Assembly (NCBI GenBank): GCA_016183985.1
Contig: JACPDN010000005.1
Location: 248,001 to 312,000, forward strand
From: Pseudomonadota bacterium
GTDB taxonomy: Bacteria > Pseudomonadota > Alphaproteobacteria > Dongiales > Dongiaceae
Length of the DNA: 64,000 nt
Direction of reading: 5' to 3'
Notes under the pieces: model-generated
What the model was told of the DNA's origin: nothing
The model's database searches: none
The model's input: the letters and a program-made list of their open reading frames with translations, nothing else
Program-made: the position numbers and the translations under genes
Shown here: positions 15,686-24,556 of the stretch, in pieces
How the letters are laid out: the number at the start of each line of letters is the position of its first letter
Numbering within the stretch: the first letter of the stretch is position 1

Positions 15686-18598
15686 ATGACCAAGCCGCGC
15701 TTTCTGGCCGAAAAGGTTGACGCGCCTGCACCCCGTGCAGGTGAACAACCGATCGATTACTCTGTGCCCGCAGACGACGATGTAAAGACCACCACCTGCT
15801 ACATGTGTGCCTGTCGTTGCGGCATCAAGGTCCATCTCAAGAATGGCCAGATTCGCTATATCGAGGGCAATCGTGATCATCCGGTGAACAAAGGCGTGCT
15901 CTGCGCCAAAGGATCCGCCGGTATCATGACACAATATTCGCCAGCACGGCTGACCAAGCCGCTGAAGCGCGTCGGTGAACGAGGTGCTGGCGAGTTTGTC
16001 GAGATCGAATGGGAGGAGGCCCTTTCCATCGCGACCGACCGACTGGCGAAGATCCGCGCCACCGATCCCAAGAAACTCGCCTTCTTCACCGGCCGCGATC
16101 AAAGCCAGGCACTGACCGGCTGGTGGGCCTCAAAGTTCGGCACGCCCAATTTCGCGGCCCATGGCGGGTTCTGTTCGGTCAACATGGCCGCTGCAGGCCT
16201 TTATTCGCTCGGCGGGGCGTTCTGGGAATTCGGCGAGCCTGACTGGGAGCGCACCAAATATTTCCTGATGTTCGGTGTTGCCGAAGACCACGACAGCAAC
16301 CCGATCAAGATCGGCCTCGGCCAACTGAAAGGCCGGCCGGCCGACAATCAAGCCAAATTTGTCTCGGTCAATCCGATCCGTACAGGTTACTCGGCCATCG
16401 CCGATGAATGGCTAGGCATCAAGCCTGGAACCGACGGCCTCCTCGTTCTGTCACTCATCCATGAATTATTGCAGAACGACAAGATCGATCTCGATTTCCT
16501 GGTGCGATACACGAACGCACCGTGGCTGGTGATCAATGCGCCGGATACGGAAGAACACGGCCTGATCTATCGCAATCAGGAAGGCGATCCGCTTTGCCTC
16601 GATCGCGATTCCGGTACCTTCGTCGATGCATTACAGCCGGATATCCGCCCGCATCTGGTTGGCCCCGTCAGCCTGCCGGATGGGCGCCCTGCCCGCACGG
16701 TCCTCGATCTGCTGGTCACCCGCTATCTCGACGAGGCCTACGCGCCGGATCGCGTCGCGCCACAGATCGGCATTCCAGCCGAGACCATCCGGCGCATTGC
16801 CGCGGAACTGGCGGACGTCGCCTTCGAACAGACGATCGAGATCAAGACGCCGTGGACCGATTGGGCTGGCCGTCGCCACGACAGTTTCATCGGCCGCCCC
16901 GTCTCCATGCACGCCATGCGCGGCGTCTCGGCCCATTCCAACGGCTTCCAGACCTGTCGCGCCATTCACGTCCTGCAGATGCTTCTGGGCAGCGTCGATT
17001 GCCCGGGCGGTTGGCGCTACAAGCCACCATTCCCGAAGGTTCCAGGATCCGGCCCAACACCATCGCCCATGGTGGGCCCCAACCAGCCGCTTGCCGGCAT
17101 GCCGCTCGGTTTCCCGCAAGGCCCCAAAGACCTGCTGATCGACAGCCTCGGACGTCCGCTGCGCATCGACAAGGCCTATTCCTGGGAAGCGCCGCTTGCC
17201 CTCCATGGCCTGATGCACATGGTCATCCATAATGCCTGGAAAGGCGATCCGTATCCGATCGACACCCTCTTCCTTTACATGGCAAATATGGCCTGGAACT
17301 CGTCGATGAACACGGCGGGAACCATGGACATGCTGAAAGACAGGGATCCAGCTACCGGCGAATATCGCATTCCCTACGTGATCTATAGCGACGCCTACTA
17401 TTCCGAGACCGTTGCCTTCGCCGATCTAGTCCTGCCGGACACAACATATCTCGAGCGCTGGGATTGCATCTCCCTGCTCGACCGGCCAATCAGCCATGCG
17501 GACGCTGCTGGCGATGCCATTCGCCAGCCCATCATGAAACCGGATCGCGACGTGCGGGCCTTCCAGGACGTGTTGCTCGATCTGGGCGCGCGGCTGAAAC
17601 TTCCCGGCATGGTTACCGAAGACGGCACCGCGTTGTATCCTGGGGGCTTGCGCGACTACATCCTGAAGCATGAACGCAAACCGGGCATCGGCATGCTAAG
17701 TGGCTTCCGCGGCGATGGGACGGAGGAAGGCCGCGGCAAGCCCAATCCGGACCAGATCGACCGCTATATCGCCAATGGCTGCTTTCACGAGATGGAGATT
17801 CCCGAGAATGCGCGTTTCAATCGCTTCGGCAATCTTGATTACTTGAAATGGGCCACCGCGCGCGGCCTGATCGACAACCCGGACCCGATGGTCCTGCAGC
17901 TTTATTCCGAACCCATGCGGCGCTTCCAGCTCGCGGCGGAAGGCTTTGGCGACAGACAGCCGACCAACGAACATGACTCCGCACGGATCCGGTCCTTCGC
18001 CGATCCACTACCGATCTGGTACCCGCCGTTGGGTGAGGCCGAAACAGAAGACGGCTATCCACTGCATGCCCTGACGCAGCGGCCCATGCATATGTACCAC
18101 TCCTGGGGAACGCATAACGTTTGGTTGCGGCAATTGCAGGCACGCAATCCCCTCTTCGTCCATCGTGCAACAGCAGCGGAGCTGAGCCTCTTGGATGGTG
18201 ATTGGGTCTGGATAGAAAGCGCGCATGGCAAGGTGAAGGCCGAGGTAAAGCTGATGGACGGCGTTCATCCCGGAACCGTCTGGACCTGGAATGCCATCGG
18301 CAAGCGCAAAGGTGCTTGGAATCTGGTGCCCGAAGCTCCTGAAGCCAAGTCCGGCTTTCTGCTCAATCATGTCATCAGCGAGCTGCTGCCGCCGCGCGAA
18401 GATGGTTATCGCTATACGAATTCCGACCCCGTCACCGGCCAGGCGGCTTGGTTCGACCTCAAAATCAAGCTTCGCAAATGCACCGTCGAAGAGTCTGGCG
18501 CAACCGAGCCCAGCTTTGCGCTTCAGCCACGACGTGGCGGCGCGTTTGATCGAACCGTTCGCTATGGCGCAAATATAAAAAAAGGAGCGGCAGAATGA
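15686..18598 (+). CDS. soeA: SoeA-like molybdopterin oxidoreductase, catalytic subunit
   Basis: This is a 970-residue DMSO-reductase-family enzyme. An N-terminal [4Fe-4S] site is built from C38-xx-C41-xxx-C45 and C73. The likely Mo ligand is C163 in HGGFCSVNM; it is Cys, not selenocysteine. The C-terminal molybdopterin-binding domain starts near residue 800 (HALTQRPMHMYHSWG). ATG 15686 is used because the frame further upstream lies inside the aminotransferase. No twin-arginine signal is present, so the enzyme faces the cytoplasm, as SoeABC does. With the four-cluster ferredoxin and the DmsC-like anchor downstream it matches cytoplasmic sulfite dehydrogenase. Other DmsABC/PsrABC-like substrates remain possible. 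Confidence 0.78.
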   Translation: MTKPRFLAEKVDAPAPRAGEQPIDYSVPADDDVKTTTCYMCACRCGIKVHLKNGQIRYIEGNRDHPVNKGVLCAKGSAGIMTQYSPARLTKPLKRVGERGAGEFVEIEWEEALSIATDRLAKIRATDPKKLAFFTGRDQSQALTGWWASKFGTPNFAAHGGFCSVNMAAAGLYSLGGAFWEFGEPDWERTKYFLMFGVAEDHDSNPIKIGLGQLKGRPADNQAKFVSVNPIRTGYSAIADEWLGIKPGTDGLLVLSLIHELLQNDKIDLDFLVRYTNAPWLVINAPDTEEHGLIYRNQEGDPLCLDRDSGTFVDALQPDIRPHLVGPVSLPDGRPARTVLDLLVTRYLDEAYAPDRVAPQIGIPAETIRRIAAELADVAFEQTIEIKTPWTDWAGRRHDSFIGRPVSMHAMRGVSAHSNGFQTCRAIHVLQMLLGSVDCPGGWRYKPPFPKVPGSGPTPSPMVGPNQPLAGMPLGFPQGPKDLLIDSLGRPLRIDKAYSWEAPLALHGLMHMVIHNAWKGDPYPIDTLFLYMANMAWNSSMNTAGTMDMLKDRDPATGEYRIPYVIYSDAYYSETVAFADLVLPDTTYLERWDCISLLDRPISHADAAGDAIRQPIMKPDRDVRAFQDVLLDLGARLKLPGMVTEDGTALYPGGLRDYILKHERKPGIGMLSGFRGDGTEEGRGKPNPDQIDRYIANGCFHEMEIPENARFNRFGNLDYLKWATARGLIDNPDPMVLQLYSEPMRRFQLAAEGFGDRQPTNEHDSARIRSFADPLPIWYPPLGEAETEDGYPLHALTQRPMHMYHSWGTHNVWLRQLQARNPLFVHRATAAELSLLDGDWVWIESAHGKVKAEVKLMDGVHPGTVWTWNAIGKRKGAWNLVPEAPEAKSGFLLNHVISELLPPREDGYRYTNSDPVTGQAAWFDLKIKLRKCTVEESGATEPSFALQPRRGGAFDRTVRYGANIKKGAAE

Positions 18599-19353
18599 CG
18601 TCGCTTCCGACCGAGCCCGCGACACGGCGCCTTGGCCTCGTCATCGACCTCGACATTTGCGTCGGCTGCCACGCTTGCGCCGTCAACTGCAAGGAGTGGA
18701 ATGCGGGCGGCCACATGGCGCCACTCACCGACTTCGACGCCTTTGGAGAAAAGCCAAGCGGCGTCTGGTTCAACCGCATCCATACCTTCGAGGCTGGCGA
18801 AGGCGCCGACGGCCGTACAGTGCATTTCCCGAAATCCTGCCTGCATTGCGAGACGCCGGATTGTGTCACGGTCTGCCCGACCGGCGCTTCGTTCAAGCGG
18901 GCCGCCGACGGCATTGTGCTCGTCAATGAGGATTTCTGTATCGGCTGCAAGCTCTGCTCCTGGGCCTGCCCCTACGGCGCGCGTGAGTTTGACGAAGACG
19001 TCGGCGTGATGAAGAAATGCACACTCTGCGTCGACCGCATCTATAACGAAACGCTGGATACCGTCGAACGAGTACCGGCTTGCGTGTCGACATGCCCGGT
19101 CGGCGCGCGCCACTTCGGCGATCTTGGTGACCCGACCTCCAGCGTTTCGCAGCTGGTGGCGGAGCGCGAAGGATATGACCTGATGCCGGAGATGGGATAT
19201 CGGCCGACCAACAAATACCTGCCGCCTCGGCCGCGGAAGGTCGGTAGCGGCGGCACCAATGGTGCGCCGTGCCATACCGGCCCTGTGGCCGAGCAGGCCG
19301 ATCTGTCGGCGCATCCGTTCTTGCGCTGGGTCGACCGCCTTCTGACCCGCTGA
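18595..19353 (+). CDS. soeB: SoeB-like four [4Fe-4S] ferredoxin subunit
   Basis: This 252-residue electron-transfer subunit has four Cys clusters in the classical DmsB/SoeB order: CVGCHACAVNC near residue 20, CLHCETPDCVTVCP near 82, CIGCKLCSWACPYGA near 118, then CTLC with CVSTCP near 143-165. Its ATG overlaps the soeA stop by four bases (ATGA), so the two are translationally coupled. It would pass electrons from the molybdenum subunit to the membrane anchor encoded six bases further on. It has no signal peptide, in agreement with a cytoplasmic complex. Confidence 0.85.
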   Translation: MTSLPTEPATRRLGLVIDLDICVGCHACAVNCKEWNAGGHMAPLTDFDAFGEKPSGVWFNRIHTFEAGEGADGRTVHFPKSCLHCETPDCVTVCPTGASFKRAADGIVLVNEDFCIGCKLCSWACPYGAREFDEDVGVMKKCTLCVDRIYNETLDTVERVPACVSTCPVGARHFGDLGDPTSSVSQLVAEREGYDLMPEMGYRPTNKYLPPRPRKVGSGGTNGAPCHTGPVAEQADLSAHPFLRWVDRLLTR

Positions 19354-19359
19354 GGCCGC

Positions 19360-20295
19360 ATGTATCCAGCTTATTCGGTCATCTTCTTTACCAGCGCATC
19401 TGGTGCCGGCTATGCCCTCCTGGCACTGATGAACATGCTTGCCTTGATTGGGCTGCTGCCGGCGGAACGTTGGTTCGGCATTACCGGCTTTCTCGCCGGG
19501 TTGACCGCGATAACCGCGGGCCTGCTGTCCTCGACCTATCATCTCGGGCGGCCAGAGCGCGCTTGGCGCGCGTTTTCCCAGTGGCGGTCCTCCTGGCTTT
19601 CTCGCGAAGGCGTTCTCGCCGTCGCGACATATCTGCCGGCGGGCATCACGGCTCTTGGCTGGGTCTTCTGGGAACAGATCTGGTGGCTGCCGGCTGTTTT
19701 CCTGGTCGCCCTGGCCACAACGACGATCTGCGCCACTGCCATGATCTATGCCAGCCTGAAAACGATCCGGCGCTGGAACAATGGCTGGACGCTACCCAAT
19801 TATCTCGGCATGGGCTTCGCCAGCGGCGGCCTGTGGCTTTGCCTCCTTGGCTCGCTGTTCGCACTCAGTAGCCCGTTGCCAGCCCTGCTCGCCATCGCGT
19901 TTGTAGCTATCGCCGCCGGCATCAAGTTTGGATATTGGCGTTTCGTCGATACCGATATCGGCAGGTCAACCGCTGGTTCGGCGACAGGTCTCGGCCGCTT
20001 TGGGGCGGTTCGACTCTTTGCCGCGCCACACACGGAAGAGAACTATCTCCTCAAGGAAATGGGCTTCAAGGTCGCCCGCAAGCATGTCGCGACACTGCGG
20101 CGGATAACTTGGCTCTGCGCCTTCGCCATCCCGCTCGTGGCTGTAATCCTGGCTCTCTTGCTGCCAACGCTGAGCTTGTGGCTGCTGATCGTTGCCGTAC
20201 TGACGAATGCCCTAGGTACGGTCACCGAACGCTGGCTGTTCTTCGCCGAAGCGCGGCACGTGGTGACGCTCTATTACGGAGCCGAAGCCGCTTAA
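19360..20295 (+). CDS. soeC: SoeC/DmsC-like membrane anchor subunit
   Basis: This 311-residue protein has eight or so hydrophobic segments (starting YSVIFFTSASGAGYALLAL, with SSTYHLGRPERAWRAF in the first loop), characteristic of the DmsC family of quinone-linked anchors. The short His-containing loop motif HLGRPERAW is common to DmsC/SoeC proteins. It is the third gene of the soeABC operon and would hand electrons to the quinone pool. It converges with pleD, whose stop overlaps this gene's stop by four bases. Confidence 0.85.
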   Translation: MYPAYSVIFFTSASGAGYALLALMNMLALIGLLPAERWFGITGFLAGLTAITAGLLSSTYHLGRPERAWRAFSQWRSSWLSREGVLAVATYLPAGITALGWVFWEQIWWLPAVFLVALATTTICATAMIYASLKTIRRWNNGWTLPNYLGMGFASGGLWLCLLGSLFALSSPLPALLAIAFVAIAAGIKFGYWRFVDTDIGRSTAGSATGLGRFGAVRLFAAPHTEENYLLKEMGFKVARKHVATLRRITWLCAFAIPLVAVILALLLPTLSLWLLIVAVLTNALGTVTERWLFFAEARHVVTLYYGAEAA

Positions 20296-21674
20296 AGCAG
20301 AGCGCTGGGGTCGGCGACGACCTGGTTCCGGCCACTTTGCTTGGCCCGATAAAGCGCCGCATCGGCAATTTTCAGCAATTCGTCGCCAGGCATGACATTG
20401 GTCGTGGCGGCAAGACCAACGGAGACCGTCACCGAAAGCTCGCCATTGGGCGCGCCGTCGACCTTCATAGGCGTTTCAGAGACGCGCCTGCACAGGCGCT
20501 CAGCGACCTTAAGTGCCGATTGGCCGTCGGTATCAGGCAACAAGCAGACGAATTCTTCACCACCGGTACGCGCCACCATGTCGAAGTTACGCATCGCTGC
20601 TGTTGCCCGCTGTGCAAACTGCTTCAAGACTTCGTCACCGGCTGCATGGCCGTAGCTATCGTTCACATTCTTGAAGCGGTCCAGGTCACAGACCAGCACG
20701 CTCAGTGCCTTACCGCTGTCCTTCACTCGGTCCATCAGGCCGTCGAGATGGCGCATCGCATAGCGGCGGTTGTAGAGCCCTGTCAGGCTGTCGGTAAGGG
20801 CCAGTGACAGGCTGCGCTCGTAATTGGCACGCAGGCGGTCCTGATAGCGTCGGCGGCGAACCTGAATGCGCGCACGCGCCAATAATTCGTTGGGATCGAT
20901 CGGCTTCATCAGGTAATCGCTGGCGCCGATATCGAGACCCTTGATGAGCCGCGGCATATCGAACTCCTCGACGATGAGGAGGATCGGAACCTGCCGCGTT
21001 TCTTCCTGCGACCGCAGATGCGAGCAAAGCCGTAAGCCATCCTCGCCGCCCACCTGGATATTCGTGATGATGAGGTCGAAGCGCTTACCGGCCGCCAGTT
21101 CCTGCGCTTTGGCAAGGCTGTCCGTCACTTCAACGCTGTCTTCGTCCTTGGCCAGAACCTGGACGACGCGTTGTGCAGCCGGTGCGAAGCTCTCAACGAG
21201 CAGCACTGAGGCATTGCGATCTTCGTTTACTTCGGGCTCGTTCGAGCCGAGAAGATCGAACTGCCCCGACGTCTGCTCGCGCATGCGCCATTCGTCCATG
21301 ATCATCTTGAGACGTACCAGGGACCGGACACGCGCAAACAAGGCCAGATCGTTGACCGGCTTCGTCAGGAAGTCATCTGCGCCAGCTTCAAGCCCGCGCA
21401 CGCGGTCGCTGGGGTCGCTCAGCGCCGTGACCATCACGACAGGCAGGAAATGCGTCTTCGGGTTGGCGCGGATGCGCGTGCAAACCTCGAAGCCATCCAT
21501 CTCCGGCATCATGACGTCGAGCAGAACAATATCGGGAATCTGTTTTTCGATAAGCTCGAGCGCTTCCTTGCCGCTGGCAGCACTCACGACTTCAAAATAC
21601 TCGGCCGCCAATTTGGCTTCAAGCAAACGGACATTCGCCGGAATGTCGTCGACGACCAGAATGCGAGCAGACAT
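20292..21674 (-). CDS. pleD: PleD-type response regulator diguanylate cyclase (REC-REC-GGDEF)
   Basis: This 460-residue cyclic-di-GMP synthase has the PleD layout. The first receiver (1-120) has phospho-acceptor D53 in VLLDVMMPEMDG. The second receiver (about 160-275) is degenerate, with FDLIITNIQ in place of an Asp. The GGDEF domain has its active-site loop GGEEF at 371-375. The inhibitory I-site RxxD is kept as R362-NF-D365. In Caulobacter this protein controls polar development under DivJ, PleC and DivK. Here too it follows divK on the same strand, 16 bases downstream. Confidence 0.95.
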   Translation of the reverse strand: MSARILVVDDIPANVRLLEAKLAAEYFEVVSAASGKEALELIEKQIPDIVLLDVMMPEMDGFEVCTRIRANPKTHFLPVVMVTALSDPSDRVRGLEAGADDFLTKPVNDLALFARVRSLVRLKMIMDEWRMREQTSGQFDLLGSNEPEVNEDRNASVLLVESFAPAAQRVVQVLAKDEDSVEVTDSLAKAQELAAGKRFDLIITNIQVGGEDGLRLCSHLRSQEETRQVPILLIVEEFDMPRLIKGLDIGASDYLMKPIDPNELLARARIQVRRRRYQDRLRANYERSLSLALTDSLTGLYNRRYAMRHLDGLMDRVKDSGKALSVLVCDLDRFKNVNDSYGHAAGDEVLKQFAQRATAAMRNFDMVARTGGEEFVCLLPDTDGQSALKVAERLCRRVSETPMKVDGAPNGELSVTVSVGLAATTNVMPGDELLKIADAALYRAKQSGRNQVVADPSALL

Positions 21675-21690
21675 TACTCAGCCCGCCGCG

Positions 21691-22098
21691 TTATTGCAGG
21701 AAACGATCGACGGTCTCCAGGAACTGGACGACAGAAATCGGCTTGGCGATATAGGCCTCGCACCCACCTTCGCGAATCTTCTCCTCATCACCCTTCATGG
21801 CGAAGGCTGTGACGGCAATAATCGGGATCGCCCGAAGGTTGTCGTCTTCCTTGATCCACTTCGTCACTTCCAGCCCCGATACCTCAGGAAGCTGGATATC
21901 CATCAGGATCAGGTCAGGCTTATGCTGGCGCGCCAGTTTCAATGCGTCCATGCCATCCTTGGTCTGCAGGATGTTGTAGCCCTGTGCCTGGATGAGATCG
22001 TGGAAAAGCTTCATATTGAGTTCGTTGTCTTCGACGATCAGGATCGTCTTCGACGCGGCCTTCTTGCGCTTTTCTTCGGACGTAAGCTGGTCTGCCAT
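21691..22098 (-). CDS. divK: DivK single-domain response regulator
   Basis: This 135-residue stand-alone receiver has [16 protein letters not shown], phospho-acceptor D67 in [27 protein letters not shown] and the lysine in YIAKPI. These are closely DivK-like. The ATG at 22098 has GGGAGGT eight bases upstream, and a longer frame from 22143 has no such site. Compared with the Caulobacter protein it carries about ten extra charged N-terminal residues ([11 protein letters not shown]). It precedes pleD, giving the cell-cycle pair found in many alphaproteobacteria. Confidence 0.93.
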   Translation of the reverse strand: MADQLTSEEKRKKAASKTILIVEDNELNMKLFHDLIQAQGYNILQTKDGMDALKLARQHKPDLILMDIQLPEVSGLEVTKWIKEDDNLRAIPIIAVTAFAMKGDEEKIREGGCEAYIAKPISVVQFLETVDRFLQ

Positions 22099-22275
22099 AA
22101 AACCTCCCACCGGCCCAGATACCGGTACCCCAACCGACTCCACGATGTCGGCATAAATGTCACTCGACCCTATTCCCGCCGACTTTTCAATGCCATATTA
22201 GTAAATGTTCGACGAAAATTCCAAGGTGAATCCGATCGTCGTTAGGAATTGCGGCGTGTCCTTGGGAGCATGGCA

Positions 22276-23595
22276 GTGTCCGGGCTTTGTCGCGAATGCG
22301 AAACATCTTTCCCTACCCCTCACATTTCCGAGGGAGAGCCAGCCCGTCCAGAACCCGCCCAAGAACAGGGGCCGAGCCGCTTGCGCTGCCCGTCCTGCCG
22401 GTCCCCTCGGGTCATCGTCCACGCTGAACTCGAAGGTTTGAGTATCGGCCATGTCGATTGCGATGCCTTCTATGCGGCCGTCGAGAAGCGCGACCGGCCG
22501 GAGTTGCGCGACCGGCCTCTGATTATCGGCGGTGGTCATCGCGGGGTCGTTTCAACGGCTTGCTATATCGCCCGGATGAGCGGTGTCCGCTCCGCCATGC
22601 CCATGTTCACGGCACGGAAATTATGCCCTGAAGCGGTGGTTCTCCCGCCGGACATGGCAAAGTACCGGCGCGTTGCCGGCGAGATCCGCCAGCTGATGAA
22701 TGCGCTAACACCGCTCGTCGAACCGGTTTCGATCGACGAGGCCTTCCTCGACCTTACCGGTACCGTCGCCCTGCACAAAATGAGCCCGGCCCAGTCCCTC
22801 AATCGCCTGACCCGGCGGATCGAAGCGGACATCGGCGTGACGGTATCGGTCGGCCTCAGCCACAACAAGTTCCTGGCCAAGCTCGCGTCCGATTTGGACA
22901 AGCCCCGCGGCTTTTCCCTGATCGGCGTGGCAGAAACGGCTTCCTTCCTGGCGCACCGGTCGGTCGGCATGATTTGGGGTGTCGGCAAGGTTATGCGCGA
23001 GCAGCTGGCGCGCGACGGCATCACTACCATGGGCCAGATCCAGCAAATGCCGATCGAGGAACTCGCTAACCGTTATGGACAGATGGGCGCCCATATCTGG
23101 CACCTCGCGCGCGGCCTCGACCGCCGCCGGGTCGAGCCGGACAGCGCAGCCAAAAGTATTTCCGCGGAGACCACGTTCGACATTGATATTGCCGATTCCG
23201 AGGCCTTGGCCAATGAATTGTGGCCGCTCTGCGAAAAGGTCGCCTATCGCCTCAAATCGGCCGGATTGGCCGGCCAGGTTGTGCATCTGAAGCTGAAAAC
23301 GGCCGGCTTCCGCCTGGTAACCCGTCAGACGCGCCTGCCTGCGCCCTCCCAACTTGCTGAGACCCTCTACCGGGCCGGGCTCGCCCTCTTGCAGAAGGAA
23401 GCGGCTGGCGATTGGTACCGCCTTATCGGCATTGGGATGGATGCGCTACATGACGCCCAGGACGCGGACCCGATCGATCTCGGCGATCCCGATGCTGTCC
23501 GCCGACGCAAGGTAGAGGAGGCAATGGACAGTGTCCGAGCGAAACTCGGAAAGGACGCAATCATCAAAGGCCGCAGCTTGAAGCCGACCAAGTGA
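22276..23595 (+). CDS. dinB: DNA polymerase IV with N-terminal zinc-ribbon-like Cys pairs
   Basis: This is a Y-family translesion polymerase of about 439 residues. Catalytic acidic residues lie in HVDCDAFYAAVEKRD and SIDEAFLDLT, followed by thumb and little-finger domains. The first 45 residues are an extra module with two Cys pairs (C5-xx-C8 and C38-xx-C41) that resembles a small zinc ribbon. GTG 22276 is preferred because GGGAG lies seven bases upstream; an ATG two codons earlier is too close to that site. It is divergent from divK and convergent with eipB. No LexA box was clearly seen in the short upstream gap. Confidence 0.9.
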   Translation: MSGLCRECETSFPTPHISEGEPARPEPAQEQGPSRLRCPSCRSPRVIVHAELEGLSIGHVDCDAFYAAVEKRDRPELRDRPLIIGGGHRGVVSTACYIARMSGVRSAMPMFTARKLCPEAVVLPPDMAKYRRVAGEIRQLMNALTPLVEPVSIDEAFLDLTGTVALHKMSPAQSLNRLTRRIEADIGVTVSVGLSHNKFLAKLASDLDKPRGFSLIGVAETASFLAHRSVGMIWGVGKVMREQLARDGITTMGQIQQMPIEELANRYGQMGAHIWHLARGLDRRRVEPDSAAKSISAETTFDIDIADSEALANELWPLCEKVAYRLKSAGLAGQVVHLKLKTAGFRLVTRQTRLPAPSQLAETLYRAGLALLQKEAAGDWYRLIGIGMDALHDAQDADPIDLGDPDAVRRRKVEEAMDSVRAKLGKDAIIKGRSLKPTK

Positions 23596-23601
23596 CGCAG
23601 G

Positions 23602-24402
23602 TCAACAGTTCTCAGGCGCCAGCGGCGTCAGTTCATCCATAATGGCGTGGACCTTGAGATCGCCGAGCGTGAAGGTAAGGCTGCCCACGACACCGTTGCT
23701 GTAGAGACGCATGCTCTGTTCGGTATCGGGCACGCCCTCTGCCGACCCGCTGATATAGAAAGCCAAAGCTGCCGGGAATGATCGGATTCCCTTTAGATCC
23801 GGAAAGTTCTTGCCTGGCGATTTCCAATCCGATGTCCCCTGCCCCAAGGCCGTCCCGACTTCCACGGCCGAATTGCCGATCGATCCGTCGAAGAGATGGG
23901 CCAATACATAGGGCTCTCCCCCAGCATCGCCCTTGATCAGTGCCTCGGTATGCTGGATCGGAAACATTGTGCCTTCCGGCAGAGTGAATTCGGCCTGCTC
24001 TGGAAGGTCAGCCACGACCTTGACGGGCCCGGCCGGGGCCTCCCGGCGAGCTTCGCCGCGCCGGCGCGCCGTCTCCTGATTGTCGGAAAGCTCACGAGTG
24101 AAATACCTGTAGCGCTTGCCGTCTTTCGCTTCCCAGCTGACTTGGCTCCACCCCAACCGATGGATCTCCCCATCTTCGCCGGCCAGGGCTATCTCCGCCT
24201 TGAGGTCCATGGCCCAGCCGTCGCAGACGTCTTTGATCTCGAACGTCATCAGGCCGTTGCCGCCGGTCAGGGCGCCACCGGAGCCCAGATCCAGGGTATA
24301 GACGACCCTGTGCGGCAATAGATCGGCCTGCGCCGGTAGGGCTGCACCAAGGACCAATGCCATAGCCGTCCCAAACAAAGAGAATTTGCGCCAGATCGAC
24401 AA
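23602..24402 (-). CDS. eipB: EipB-family periplasmic envelope integrity protein (DUF1849)
   Basis: This 266-residue protein has a Sec signal peptide (cleavage near AQADL, residue 27) followed by LLPHRVVYTLDLG, the start of the EipB/DUF1849 fold. Two cysteines, C60 in DVCDGW and C266 as the very last residue, match the conserved disulfide pair of EipB. In Brucella EipB is a periplasmic beta-spiral protein needed for cell-envelope integrity. The start is a TTG at 24402 with AGGG eight bases before it. No partner genes lie nearby. Confidence 0.82.
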   Translation of the reverse strand: MSIWRKFSLFGTAMALVLGAALPAQADLLPHRVVYTLDLGSGGALTGGNGLMTFEIKDVCDGWAMDLKAEIALAGEDGEIHRLGWSQVSWEAKDGKRYRYFTRELSDNQETARRRGEARREAPAGPVKVVADLPEQAEFTLPEGTMFPIQHTEALIKGDAGGEPYVLAHLFDGSIGNSAVEVGTALGQGTSDWKSPGKNFPDLKGIRSFPAALAFYISGSAEGVPDTEQSMRLYSNGVVGSLTFTLGDLKVHAIMDELTPLAPENC

Positions 24403-24556
24403 AGTCTTCGCCCTTTCTTGTCGTTCAGAAGGCAGTTGCAGCCGCTCCTGGCAAGTATGGCATGTGGCTGTTTTGCATGATAGACGGCACCAATCGATGC
24501 CTTAACGGCCCTCCGACTATTCACCGTCGGGCCAATCCGAGACCTAGGGGAACCAT

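Noticed and set aside
16172-16176. Possible selenocysteine at the Mo ligand of the SoeA-like enzyme
   Set aside because: The ligand position codes for Cys and there is no in-frame TGA in the gene.
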